The notes below the pieces were generated by a model that saw nothing but the letters and a program-made list of their open reading frames with translations, ran no database searches and was not told the DNA's origin. From Tritrichomonas foetus (taxonomy: Eukaryota > Parabasalia > Tritrichomonadida > Tritrichomonadidae), in contig MLAK01000616.1 of NCBI GenBank assembly GCA_001839685.1, positions 66,328 through 130,327 of the forward strand: a stretch of 64,000 nucleotides of DNA. Reading direction: 5' to 3'. Each line of letters starts with the position of its first letter. Position 1 is the stretch's first letter. A program made the translations under genes and the position numbers. This document shows, piece by piece, positions 38,107-47,772 of the stretch.

Positions 38107-39204
38107 TCATTTCTTTTGTTTGTCCTTTTCCCAACACTCATTTGCGTACTCCAGGATGTCCTTAACCTTTCCGCTGATCTTCAGGTGCTGCAGCGCCTCA
38201 ATCGTCTCCGAATAAAGTTTTTTATTTAGCCTGTTTTCGACCATTTTTATATGTCCCAGGCCAACGTAGTATAAATAATCGACGAAAGTTTGAAAATGGG
38301 CAATTAAAGCATCCCAAATGACTAACAATGATGGCAGCTCATGTTCCTGTGCAAACAAAAGGGTGAACCATCTTAAACAGTAAAAAATTGGATGAATTTG
38401 AAGTGTTTGTATTGCATCCGCGCTTTCAGGGAGGTGAAGTCGCATCAAATTTTCAAATGATTTCAATTGATGCATAATAAAACTTTTATCTTGTGTGGTG
38501 TATAGCTCTGGAAGACTCGTGTCAGTCATTAATTTCTGAAAACAATGAAAAGCCAATGCTTCAACCGTGTCTAGCATTTCATCGCTTATTGTCTTCTGTG
38601 TACTGTATGTAGATTCGCAGTATGGCTTCATCATGACGTAGTAGAAAGGAATGGCCAATTCATTGAATCCTTGCATATATCCAAGTCCCTTATGGAATGT
38701 CTTGAAAATGAAGAGAATCCGTTCAAGGCGTCTCAGATGTTCTTGGAATTCAAAGAGAACATCACCTGGGTCAGCAGTTGTTTGCGGTGATAATATTGGC
38801 CGGATGGGCAGGAAGAAGAAGAGCCGCCCCGTCCTTACTATATCACCGTGAATTATTCCCATATCGTGGTTATCTCCAAAGTCGTCGATCGTCATTTGTG
38901 GCGAAATTTGCGTTTTATGCCATTCCTGAAGATTTGTGTAATTGACATAATCGAAGTACTGTGTCTTCAACTCGCGTAGAACATCGTTCCATTTGGTCTT
39001 GTCGAGGGGAAAAAGTTTGAGCTGGATCAGCCAGGCAAGCGTACGTGCCATATATGGATGCGAATCCAGACCTTTCATTGAATAAGTCCGTATGACGTCT
39101 ATGTCAATTGGATGACTTGGGGAGCTGGAATCGATAAGCTGTAAAATTACGGAGTTGTTGATGTCCATTTGGGAGAAGGTAAATTCCCCCATCTCTTCAG
39201 TCAT
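38107..39204 (-). CDS. TBC-domain Rab GTPase-activating protein
   Basis: A 365-residue protein starting at the ATG at 39204; an upstream extension to 39276 would need GTG. The TBC fold covers ~65-345. Both catalytic fingers are present: the arginine finger in IIHGDIVRTGRLFF (IxxDxxR, R124) and the glutamine finger in GYMQGFNEL (YxQG, Q178). Also visible are RILFIFKTFHKGLGY, YCLRWFTLLFAQE (the RWxxxLF motif) and LLVIWDALIAH (WD). It should accelerate GTP hydrolysis by a Rab protein in vesicle traffic; the Rab target cannot be told. It is similar in size to the minimal TBC1D-type or Gyp proteins. No membrane span is seen. G+C content is clearly above that of the surrounding spacers. Confidence 0.93.
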   Translation of the reverse strand: MTEEMGEFTFSQMDINNSVILQLIDSSSPSHPIDIDVIRTYSMKGLDSHPYMARTLAWLIQLKLFPLDKTKWNDVLRELKTQYFDYVNYTNLQEWHKTQISPQMTIDDFGDNHDMGIIHGDIVRTGRLFFFLPIRPILSPQTTADPGDVLFEFQEHLRRLERILFIFKTFHKGLGYMQGFNELAIPFYYVMMKPYCESTYSTQKTISDEMLDTVEALAFHCFQKLMTDTSLPELYTTQDKSFIMHQLKSFENLMRLHLPESADAIQTLQIHPIFYCLRWFTLLFAQEHELPSLLVIWDALIAHFQTFVDYLYYVGLGHIKMVENRLNKKLYSETIEALQHLKISGKVKDILEYANECWEKDKQKK

Positions 39205-41035
39205 GTGATGTAAAACTATGAAAGAGGATATGTGATATAAAAAATGAGGATGTGATTTTTTGAGATCATATGTCACATATCAGAAATCAAAGAGAATTTT
39301 GAACAGGATGGCACTTCATTTAGAATTTGAAATGACTGTTAGCTAGTTTCATCTCATTGTTTTTAACTATTGCTCAATACTAAACAATCATGTTTAATGA
39401 AATTATCTATCGGGATTTATCTCGAGGAAAAAAGTTAATAATATCTTAAAAAGAAATTAAACCCTTTTAATAGACATAGTAATTAGATAATCAAATGATT
39501 TAAAGTTCTTTGGTTACTAATTAATCCAAAGGATACTGAACATTTCGAAATCTCATCAATATATTTTATGTTAATGACTCATTCATTTATTCAAAAAATT
39601 GTTCCCATATTCTTGAATGATAAAGTCAAACAATTTACTAAAATATCACATATTGTTGATAATTCATTAATCCACTGATTATAAAATGTTATTTGTTTTC
39701 TTTAATTAAAATATTACGATGAACAAGATGTTTTGGTTATATTTTTTAAAAATATATCCATGAATATCGATATTCCGAAACTGGACGAACCAATTTTTTG
39801 ATAATTTAATTGGCTATCTAATATCAAAAAGTTTAGAAAAAATATTGAGAACCCATTGGGCGACCAATTTGATAGCAGCCACAGTGTGTTTTTATATGGT
39901 GATTTGATTTTAGTTGATATATTAATTGTTATCTTTCAACTATAAGAAACTTCAATTCGATTGTCTTACGATTTTCACATGCTATTTTCTAATTCACTTT
40001 TTCATAATAAATTTGTATAAATTGAAAAATTTACAACGATTGTAAAAGAAACCATATTACCAAATAATTGAAAAATGATTTTATGAATATAAAATAAAGA
40101 AATGTAAACTTAGAAAATTTCTTTTACCCAATAGAATATTTTCGAATTAGCTTTGAAAAAAAAAAAGAGAGTGAATTATACAATAACTATAATTGAAAGA
40201 TTTTTATTCTAATTTTTTTTTTTTCGAATATAATTTTGTGTAGATTATATTCGATTCATTGAATATACTCAGAAATATTTTAATAGGAAAAGACCATCTT
40301 TTCTTTCATTTTTGAAAGAGGTTAGAAAAAATAAACAGTAAAACTTTTTATTTATCAGAATATTTGAACATATTGATTTTTTATGATTTTGACTTTCAAT
40401 AATTTCCAATGCTTTTTCATCTTTTGAATATCTTTTTTCGATATAAAAGAAATGAATGATAAAAGCAATTCAATGATTGTCTCATTTGTTATTGCTCAAT
40501 TTTTATTTTCCGGTCCTATTGAAGTTCAAATTCAACATAACTTAATGATTTTTTTCCTTTACTATCAAGAAAAGTCATTAATCTCTAGACAACAACAGAT
40601 AATATCTCATGATAAATTTTTTTTGAAATAACCGACAATAAACTGTTTCTTTTGGTTTTTCAATTCATTCAAAATCTTATTTGAAATTTTAAATACCATT
40701 CAAAAATACTCAATTCACCAACACGAACCATTCTGTGAAGATCATTCCCAATATGGAATATATCCTGAAAAATTATCTAAATTCTGATTATTATGTAAAA
40801 TCAAATATCGTTAATGAAATTCACTTTTTCAGGGTTCTTTCAATCCAATATTTAACTTTTCATCATCATTTACTTTCTTTTGAAATTTCTAATCAAAATA
40901 TTCAATGCATTTCATTGTCTTCTTAAAGATGATCTCAATCTGTTTGTGATATTTATCACCATCATCTCATAAAATTTTCATAGCAAATGAATTTTCAAGA
41001 ATTGACTTTGTTGGCACTTTTTGATATTTTCCCAA
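39205..41035. other. 1.8-kb AT-rich divergent spacer
   Basis: This large spacer separates the TBC gene (-) and the Q-rich gene (+). Short open stretches occur (for example ~39520-39680 and 40735-40926) but start with non-ATG codons or share the spacer's base composition. No family could be read in either direction, and no repeats or RNA genes stand out. Confidence 0.45.
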
Positions 41036-42184
41036 ATGTACCCACGTCAACAGATTCAATTCTCACCCTATGGGACACCGACTCAACAAACTTATCCACA
41101 GCAGATACAGCACGGGCAGCCGAGTATTGCCACGGCCCAATACTTCGAGGCTCAGCCTGCCACTGCCCCATCATCGAATGGATTCTACCAGGCCCAACCC
41201 TCACAACCAACAGCAATAGCTTATCGTCAGATATCAGGTGTTCCCACCCAATATCAAACAGTTTACACGACTCAGCCCGTGACGGTTTACACCCAGTACC
41301 CAAGTGGCTATCAGGCGAAAATGGCGCCAATTTATCAAGAGCCCGGGCAGGTCATCATTCAACAGCCTGAGCAAATATTCACCAATGTAAGCAACTTTCC
41401 CCAGACTCAGCAAGAAATCCAACCCCCGCCACCTCATTCATATCAAATTCAGCAAGTTCAAGTTCAACCCCAGCGCCAGCCGATCGAATCATTTAACCAG
41501 CCTCAGAAGCGCAAGCCTGGCCAGGTGAATCCAACCAACGTGGCCCCGCAGCCGCCTCAGATTCAACAACCAATTCAACAATCTCTTCAACCGCAACAAC
41601 AAATTCAGTCGATACAACCAATCCAACAGCTTCAACAGGCTCCCTCCCAGCAAATTCAACAAATTCCTCAAATACAGCCAATCCAGCAAATCAACCAAAT
41701 TCAGCAACCGCCGCCTCCACAGCAAATCCAGCACCTGCAGTCAATGCAGCCCATACAGCCAATCCAGCAAATTCAGCAAGGAAGGCCGCTCCAGCATCAG
41801 CCACCCCCTCAGCCTCAGCAACAGCTGCAGCAGCAGCAAATTCAGCAACAACTCCAGCAGCAAATTCAACAACAACAACAACAGCAGCAACTACAGCAGC
41901 AGCAGCAGCAGGCCCAGGCTCAACAACAGATTCAACAGCAGCAGCTGCAGCAACAACTGCAGCAGCAACAGATACAACTGCAACAGGTTCAGTCTCAGCA
42001 GCAGCAGCAAATTCAACAACAGATGCAGCAACAAATGCAACAAAAAGTTGAAACAATGAACTTCCCAGTTGCATCAAAAATGGCAGTGCCGTTTTCTGAA
42101 GGGGAGCCGCCAGGCTACTTCGACATCGTTGGACGTGGAAATTTGCCATCATTGTATTTCAATTCTTCTGTGACGTTTGTGTAA
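41036..42184 (+). CDS. Gln/Pro-rich low-complexity protein
   Basis: A 382-residue protein starting at ATG 41036 (the frame also extends to a TTG at 41021). The N-terminal third is Tyr/Pro/Gln-rich (MYPRQQIQFSPYGTPTQQ). The middle is built from QQIQ, PIQQ and QQLQQ units of CAA and CAG codons. The last ~45 residues are not repetitive and end GYFDIVGRGNLPSLYFNS SVTFV, with one space added here only to break the string. The body is prion-like and may drive condensates or transcription-factor contacts. The folded tail may be the conserved functional part. Antisense frames rich in Val/Ala and Leu are shadows of the repeats. No family is recognised. Confidence 0.75.
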   Translation: MYPRQQIQFSPYGTPTQQTYPQQIQHGQPSIATAQYFEAQPATAPSSNGFYQAQPSQPTAIAYRQISGVPTQYQTVYTTQPVTVYTQYPSGYQAKMAPIYQEPGQVIIQQPEQIFTNVSNFPQTQQEIQPPPPHSYQIQQVQVQPQRQPIESFNQPQKRKPGQVNPTNVAPQPPQIQQPIQQSLQPQQQIQSIQPIQQLQQAPSQQIQQIPQIQPIQQINQIQQPPPPQQIQHLQSMQPIQPIQQIQQGRPLQHQPPPQPQQQLQQQQIQQQLQQQIQQQQQQQQLQQQQQQAQAQQQIQQQQLQQQLQQQQIQLQQVQSQQQQQIQQQMQQQMQQKVETMNFPVASKMAVPFSEGEPPGYFDIVGRGNLPSLYFNSSVTFV

Positions 42185-42632
42185 TTTTTGTTTCATCGGA
42201 TTTATTCCTTCATGATATCGAATAGTATTATTCTTTCTTTAAAGTGATTTTAGGCTTTTCAATTTATCTTATTTCCTTTTTCAAACCCTTTTCCAATCTT
42301 TTTTTAGGCAAATTCAAGAAAAACTCCAATAAAGGTGATTTTCATGGATGGATATTTTTCATACAAGCCATGGTAAATAATATTTACTTCACCAAATTTA
42401 AGCCAAATATGATTGACATTTGAAGTTATATTGCCAATCAATTGGATGAAATTATTTCGATAATCACATTTATGGGAACTTCCCATTTATCTTTAAAGGT
42501 AAGAAATTTGCCTAATAATAACTTAATGTCAATTAGAAAAATATTTGAAAAATTTAATTTCACAATAAAAAAAGCATAATTTTAAAATATAAAACTTTTA
42601 TTCACACAAATTCATTACTTTTTTGAAGTACT
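42185..42632. other. Convergent spacer, no gene supported
   Basis: AT-rich sequence of 448 bases between the Q-rich gene (+) and the BTB gene (-). A 60-codon minus-strand frame at 42304-42486 contains HIWLKFGEVNIIYHGLY, but nothing links it to a family, so it is left uncalled. Confidence 0.4.
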
Positions 42633-43322
42633 TCACCATAATGGCTTAATTCTATTTGGATTTCCAAATATTTGAATAACTTTGTCGAGTTCGTTTGTTT
42701 CTTCTTTTGTTGAAGGTTTGGTTCCATTCAAAAAAGTGTTAAGTTCACTGACAACATCTCCTTGAAAGATGCCATTTTCAGTAGCACTCGTTAAAACATG
42801 ACAAAATGTAACAATATCTAATTTATCAGAAAATTGTTGAATATTTATGAGATTGTACAATCTAGCAAGATATGGTTTCAAAAGAGCAAGAGACTGCTTC
42901 AATTCTAGGTTGTAGCATTGATCTACAAAATCAAAAATATTATTTTGATCTAAACAATGGTCTAGCTTGCTTTTCAAATCATTAAAAAGCTTGGTGACAC
43001 CGTAGAAATGGGATATTTCAAGTAGTGGCATTAAATTCTCTTGATTTATTTCGATTGATGTTGAATACATAAAATTGACAATAGCTGGAAGGAGATTGCA
43101 AGGATTGAAAACAATCGAAACCTCGCGTGTGGAATCTTCTTGCATTCCTGATGTAAATGCATCTTCAAAAAAGATTGACCAATTTGATAAGATTATTCGA
43201 TGTGCCAATATTTTTGAGCCATCTGGAAAGACAAGCGTGCAATCTGGGATCAAATGATTTTTATAAAAATAACTGAAGTCTAAAATTGAATCTGACGTGA
43301 TTTCGACAGGATTATCGCTCAT
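42633..43322 (-). CDS. BTB/POZ-domain protein
   Basis: A 229-residue protein starting at ATG 43322. Residues ~15-115 are a BTB/POZ domain: PDCTLVFPDGSKILAHRIIL (the D...H core), SIFFEDAFTSGM, IVNFMYSTSIEI and LLEISHFYGVTKL. The rest is a helical BACK-like extension ending in a basic NRIKPLW. BTB proteins form dimers and often act as substrate adaptors for cullin-3 ubiquitin ligases; in trichomonads a large family of short BTB proteins exists. No Kelch, MATH or discoidin domain follows, so any substrate-binding part must lie in the C-terminal half. Confidence 0.9.
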   Translation of the reverse strand: MSDNPVEITSDSILDFSYFYKNHLIPDCTLVFPDGSKILAHRIILSNWSIFFEDAFTSGMQEDSTREVSIVFNPCNLLPAIVNFMYSTSIEINQENLMPLLEISHFYGVTKLFNDLKSKLDHCLDQNNIFDFVDQCYNLELKQSLALLKPYLARLYNLINIQQFSDKLDIVTFCHVLTSATENGIFQGDVVSELNTFLNGTKPSTKEETNELDKVIQIFGNPNRIKPLW

Positions 43323-43660
43323 CAATTTGCCTCGTTAATTCTTTTTGAAAAAAATGGTGAATTATCAAACAGACTTTGTCAATTCGATTTTTAAAGGTCA
43401 ATTTCACTTTGTTCAGGTCAAAAAAAAGAAAAAAATGCAAAAATTTAAATAAGGTCTTTAATGTTTATTTTTTTGGATGAATTTGATCATCTCTCCATAT
43501 CAAACCTTAAAACTGAACTGTGTGAATCCCTATTGGGCTGTTTGTCGGATCGATTCCTCCCACCCATTGAACAGTTGTAAATAAATGTTTTTCGAAACGT
43601 AACCGTATGTTCGGAGGAGAAAGGTAATTTGTGATGGCCTGTCACTGAATATATGAAGTA

Positions 43661-43682
43661 TTAACTTACTTAAGTAAGTTAA
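43661..43682. repeat. 22-base perfect palindrome
   Basis: The sequence from 43661 to 43682 reads identically on both strands (half-site TTAACTTACTT). It lies ~340 bases upstream of the BTB gene start in the divergent spacer shared with the CAMK-like kinase. It could bind a dimeric regulator or form a cruciform. Around it (43500-43690) the sequence is locally richer in G+C, but I could not match a known RNA. The rest of the 43323-44546 spacer shows nothing clear. Confidence 0.85.
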
Positions 43683-44546
43683 GCTTTGGAGGCCACGGTG
43701 AGTGAATGACTTTAATTAGTGTTTTCCATTTTTGACCGTCAATTTGAACTTTTTCTATTTGCTATCCACAATATTATTTGGTTCTCAATTTTTCAATGCA
43801 TCTGTTTTGTGACGAAAACGATTTCCCAAAAAAATGACTACGCAATTCTTCTCAAATTTATCTTTGCCAGATAATATTCAATTGTGAATAAGACCAATTA
43901 CTCGAGTAATGCTTTTGATAGTATTCCTTTCTGAAATTCACAGAGAGTGGAAATGGTATGTCCGATGAATCCACATCAAAAAAGCACGAATAATATATAT
44001 ACAACTGTAACAACTGTAACAACATCAAATATTTCACCATAACAATTTATGGTGAATTAATAACGTTCTCTCATCATTCAAAATCAATGAATATATAATT
44101 ACGATTATCCCAATATTACCTCAAATAATTCTGATTTCAAATAGATGATTCTTCAAAGTTCTTGATTTAAAAGTAAAAATATTGGTATTTTCTCCCTTTC
44201 CATGATTACCTGTTGAAGAAAATATACTTCTCAAAAAATAATCAATTCGTGAATGTATTTTCCTGTTTGCAAACATTCTAAAGAAATTATATTCAAAAGC
44301 AATGATAAATTCAGATTCTCTGAAAAAGAAGAGATTTTTGAATGTTACACCAATTATTCAATTAATGGAAATAATTTCTGATAATATGTCAATATTAAAT
44401 GAATCGTACTCAATTGCGAAAAATTGATTAAATATTCAGAAATCTAGAACGGTATTTGATAACTTTTTCTTTTTTACCTTTCACTTTTTAATAATAGTTC
44501 CTCTAATTTTGAATATCAATTGAATAACATTAATCAAAATACAGGT

Positions 44547-45593
44547 ATGATTGACACGCATGCCTTTAACGAACTCGATCATCTGGCGTCGAATCTTCCG
44601 CAAACAATCAATGGCTACACGTTTGAGAAGTTAATTGGCAAAGGAGGTTTCTCGCGTGTATTTTTGGTCTCCTTCCCCAAATACAAAATCAAATTCTGCG
44701 CTAAAGTTATGCCAAAAAGCCTCATGACAGATAACCAAAACGATATTGATTATCTTTTGAATTTAGAACATCCAAATATTATTCGCATATACGATCAGTT
44801 CATCATCGGCGCTATGTCCTATTGTATAATTGAATATTGTCCAGGAGGGAACCTTCATGATGTTATAACGGATGGCAAATTGAAAGGCAAAGATAAATTA
44901 TTATTTTTCATGCAGCAAATCTTACTTGGACTTGAATTTTGTCATGAAAACCACGTTGCGCATCGTGACATCAAACCGGCCAACATTTTAATTGACCGTT
45001 ATGGAAGGCCAAAATTGATTGATTTTGGAATTAGTGTCAACATTGAGCCTGGCGAACTTTTGAGAGATTTTTCTGGGTCAAGGCCCTATTGTCCGCCTGA
45101 AGTTATCCTCGCACAGCCGTATGACCCGTATAAGGCAGATATTTGGAGTTTAGGTGTGACGTTTTACATAATGGTGGTTGGACAGCTCCCCTGGCCGAAG
45201 GAACCTGAAAAAGTGATGAATACAGCCATTGAGCAGGCACAATACACCATTCCAAGAAACGTTCCGCCTGCCATCGCAAAAATGATATCATCAATGCTTC
45301 AAGTTGACCCTGAAGATAGGCCGACCGTTAAAGCAATTCTATCAAACGGCCTATTCCCAGAAAAAGCCATATTGCCGTCTTTATCACATAAAGTTTTTCG
45401 AGATGCAACATCTGTATCATTACAGACAAAAACAGCAAGAATGCTCGTTGATCAACCAAAAAGATTAAATAATAGCAATTTCTTCATCATTCAGGCAACA
45501 GGCAACAGGAATTGTATTTCGACTTTTCGAAGTGTTGCTGCAATCACGCCAACTATGACATCAATGGATATGTTTCAATGTGAAGTATCTTAG
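44547..45593 (+). CDS. CAMK-like serine/threonine protein kinase
   Basis: A 348-residue protein from the ATG at 44547 (a TTG at 44520 would add nine residues). The kinase domain is ~26-280 and intact: GKGGFSRV glycine loop, FCAKV with K53, HRDIKPAN with D141, LIDFG with D159, GSRPYCPPE activation end, and DIWSLGVTFYIMVVGQLPW. The GSRPYxPPE and LPW features fit CAMK/CAMKL kinases such as SNF1/MARK relatives. The C-terminal ~65 residues are basic with no recognised regulatory domain. It is expected to be active, in contrast to the pseudokinase elsewhere in this window. Confidence 0.93.
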   Translation: MIDTHAFNELDHLASNLPQTINGYTFEKLIGKGGFSRVFLVSFPKYKIKFCAKVMPKSLMTDNQNDIDYLLNLEHPNIIRIYDQFIIGAMSYCIIEYCPGGNLHDVITDGKLKGKDKLLFFMQQILLGLEFCHENHVAHRDIKPANILIDRYGRPKLIDFGISVNIEPGELLRDFSGSRPYCPPEVILAQPYDPYKADIWSLGVTFYIMVVGQLPWPKEPEKVMNTAIEQAQYTIPRNVPPAIAKMISSMLQVDPEDRPTVKAILSNGLFPEKAILPSLSHKVFRDATSVSLQTKTARMLVDQPKRLNNSNFFIIQATGNRNCISTFRSVAAITPTMTSMDMFQCEVS

Positions 45594-46702
45594 AATTAAG
45601 AGCAATTGAATAACAATGATGCTTAATTATACAAATTTTAGGATTTATTATGTTTGATAATTAAATGATTATCGGTTTTATATCTTTTTTTGATTTGACT
45701 AAGTTTTTTTATATCTTTAGTATTCCTTTCGACTAACTTGATTTTTCGGTCAGAAATAAAGCCAATTTTGAATCTGAATATTATAAAATTCACATCTCAA
45801 TTTGTAATCAAAGTTTCTGATGGATATGCCATTTTATATCTAATAAGGAAATAATGTTAGTATATGTTCGGTCGAGAATCTGACATTGATTTATCCTCAT
45901 TTAATATATTTGTATCATTCGTCAATTTTTTTGGCTTTTATATTAGTTTCATCATGTTTATTCCAGATAATTGATTTTTAAAGAATCTAGCTCAATCACG
46001 ATGCTGATACGGAAAATCTCAACTTTTTCTGTACTGACTTCACAAATTTCTCGAAAAAAAAGCCGTTAATGATTGTGTGGATGGAAAAGTCGCCCCCATT
46101 TTCTTTCACCATTTAATCCTTTTCACATTCCAGTCAGAAGTGCGATGCCTTTCCATCAACCATAGTTTCTTTTTCTTCCAGAGTTCAAGAATGTTTATTT
46201 TTCTTTCCTCCTGTTCAGTTCTTACATTTCCATTCAAAAAAGTTATATGATATATTATTTCAAAAAAAATATATATGAATTATTGAATAATTTACTTCCC
46301 ACCTTTGAAATTATAATATTATATAGATGTATACAAACTAACTAGCTCTAGATGTAGAAGACTATTGAGAGATCTAAATGAATAATTGTTGATATTATTG
46401 TCATCTAAAAAATATTTAATTGTAATCCTATTAATAATATATAAATATTATAATTTAAAAATCAAGATACAGAGAAAACCAAATCCAAAAAAAAATTGTG
46501 AGAAAAAAATAAACCCCACAGAAATTTCTGAGAATTATAGAGATAAAAAGGAATTTTATAGCATTAATATCTTGATTATTTCTGATCATAAATCGTGCTT
46601 TTTATTATCATATGACCCTCCATCGAAAATTATAATGTTTTCCAAAATACAAAAATGAAGTATAAAAAAAATATTAATAATTTTGATATAAATAAAAAAA
46701 AT
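45594..46702. other. AT-rich spacer, nothing recognised
   Basis: About 1.1 kb downstream of the kinase gene. A short plus-strand frame near 46386-46658 is Ile/Lys/Asn-only low complexity typical of random AT-rich DNA. No repeat or RNA gene stands out. Confidence 0.45.
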
Positions 46703-47345
46703 TTAGGCATCAATGAGAAGATTACGAATGTTTTGCCATCTAAATGGCGAGTCATCAGAAAATTCACTTGGCATCGAGTCTGGAAAAAAACATATTGGAT
46801 TCCATTTTTCTTGATTTGGTCTTTCAATCGTTGTATCTGTATCCCTGCTTGAGAATGTGCTGTTGAGGACTGCCAGTCTATTTTCTTCATATACAAAAAT
46901 TTTATGACAGAAAAGATTTCAATACATTCATATTTGTCAAATGGAAATTGAATTAATTCAACATCACTGAGTTAAAACTATCAAAATTTTCGCGATTTTT
47001 AATTAAAAATCGATAGAAGAAGTGTAAATAGAATTATGGGAAGCAGTGTTATAATCTTTATGATTCTTGGAAAAAAAGCTTCTCACAATTTTTTTTTAGG
47101 CTTTCTCCAAAATCGCTCTTTTTTCGGTTTAATTGTTGCAAAATTTCAAAACTATGAATAAATATGGCTCATAACTATAAAAAATAGATTTAACAATTGA
47201 CTGAAAGACTTATCACCCGAAAACTGAAACAATAGCTTCTTCAGAATCATTTTCGAAATATTTTTGAATTCGGCCATTTGCGAAGTTTGCGATAAGGGAA
47301 ATTTTCGTCATTCTTTTAGCTATTTGGGTTTTGATTTTTGACTGA
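46703..47345 (-). pseudogene. Decayed gene of unknown family
   Basis: Minus-strand pieces with coding character follow each other in changing frames. They include LIANFANGRIQKYFENDSEE (~47240-47310), SDVELIQFPFDKYECIEIFS (~46915-46980), and a final frame (TTIERPNQEKWNPICFFPDS, ending NIRNLLIDA and TAA at 46703). Stops and shifts separate them. I do not know the family. The ambiguous base at 47349 lies just beyond its 5' side. Confidence 0.5.
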
Positions 47346-47772
47346 TGGNATTAAGTAATACTGATGATAAGGATCATTTTAGTGATTTCGTACGTTAAGA
47401 CTATTTGGTTTGTATACATCTTATTATATTTTGATGATTAGCTGGGTAATTTATGATGTAATCCCTCTTTAAACTCCAATATTAATTTAAGATTTAAATA
47501 TTAGAGTAAAACGTTGATACAGCATTCGTATTAAAGCCCTATCTGATCAATAAAGTCATTTTTTGTGATGATTGCAACCAAAAAAAATATTTACATATTT
47601 ACATTCAAAAATATTCGTATCGTTAGATTATTATTGATAATAAGTACCAAAAATAATAATAACCTAATCAAAAAGTTGAAAAAACACATAAAAATATCAG
47701 AAAATTGAATAAAAAAGTAATCAACTTCAATATAACACGAAATATTCAATTCCGCAAATAATACTTCTTCCA

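Noticed and set aside
39520..39680. Open stretch in the TBC/Q-rich spacer
   Set aside because: About 50 codons without a start codon or a family pattern.
40987..41370. 127-codon plus-strand frame overlapping the Q-rich gene start
   Set aside because: It overlaps the better-supported frame, has no recognisable domain and stops soon after.
41489..42152. Val/Ala-rich and Leu-rich minus-strand frames opposite the Q-rich gene
   Set aside because: CAA/CAG repeats read backwards give Val/Ala or Leu runs; no start context or domain supports them.
42304..42486. 60-codon minus-strand frame after the Q-rich gene
   Set aside because: Short, no domain, and no second segment nearby to support a remnant.
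43500..43690. G+C-richer patch considered as a tRNA or other RNA gene
   Set aside because: No A-box/B-box pair and no cloverleaf could be drawn.
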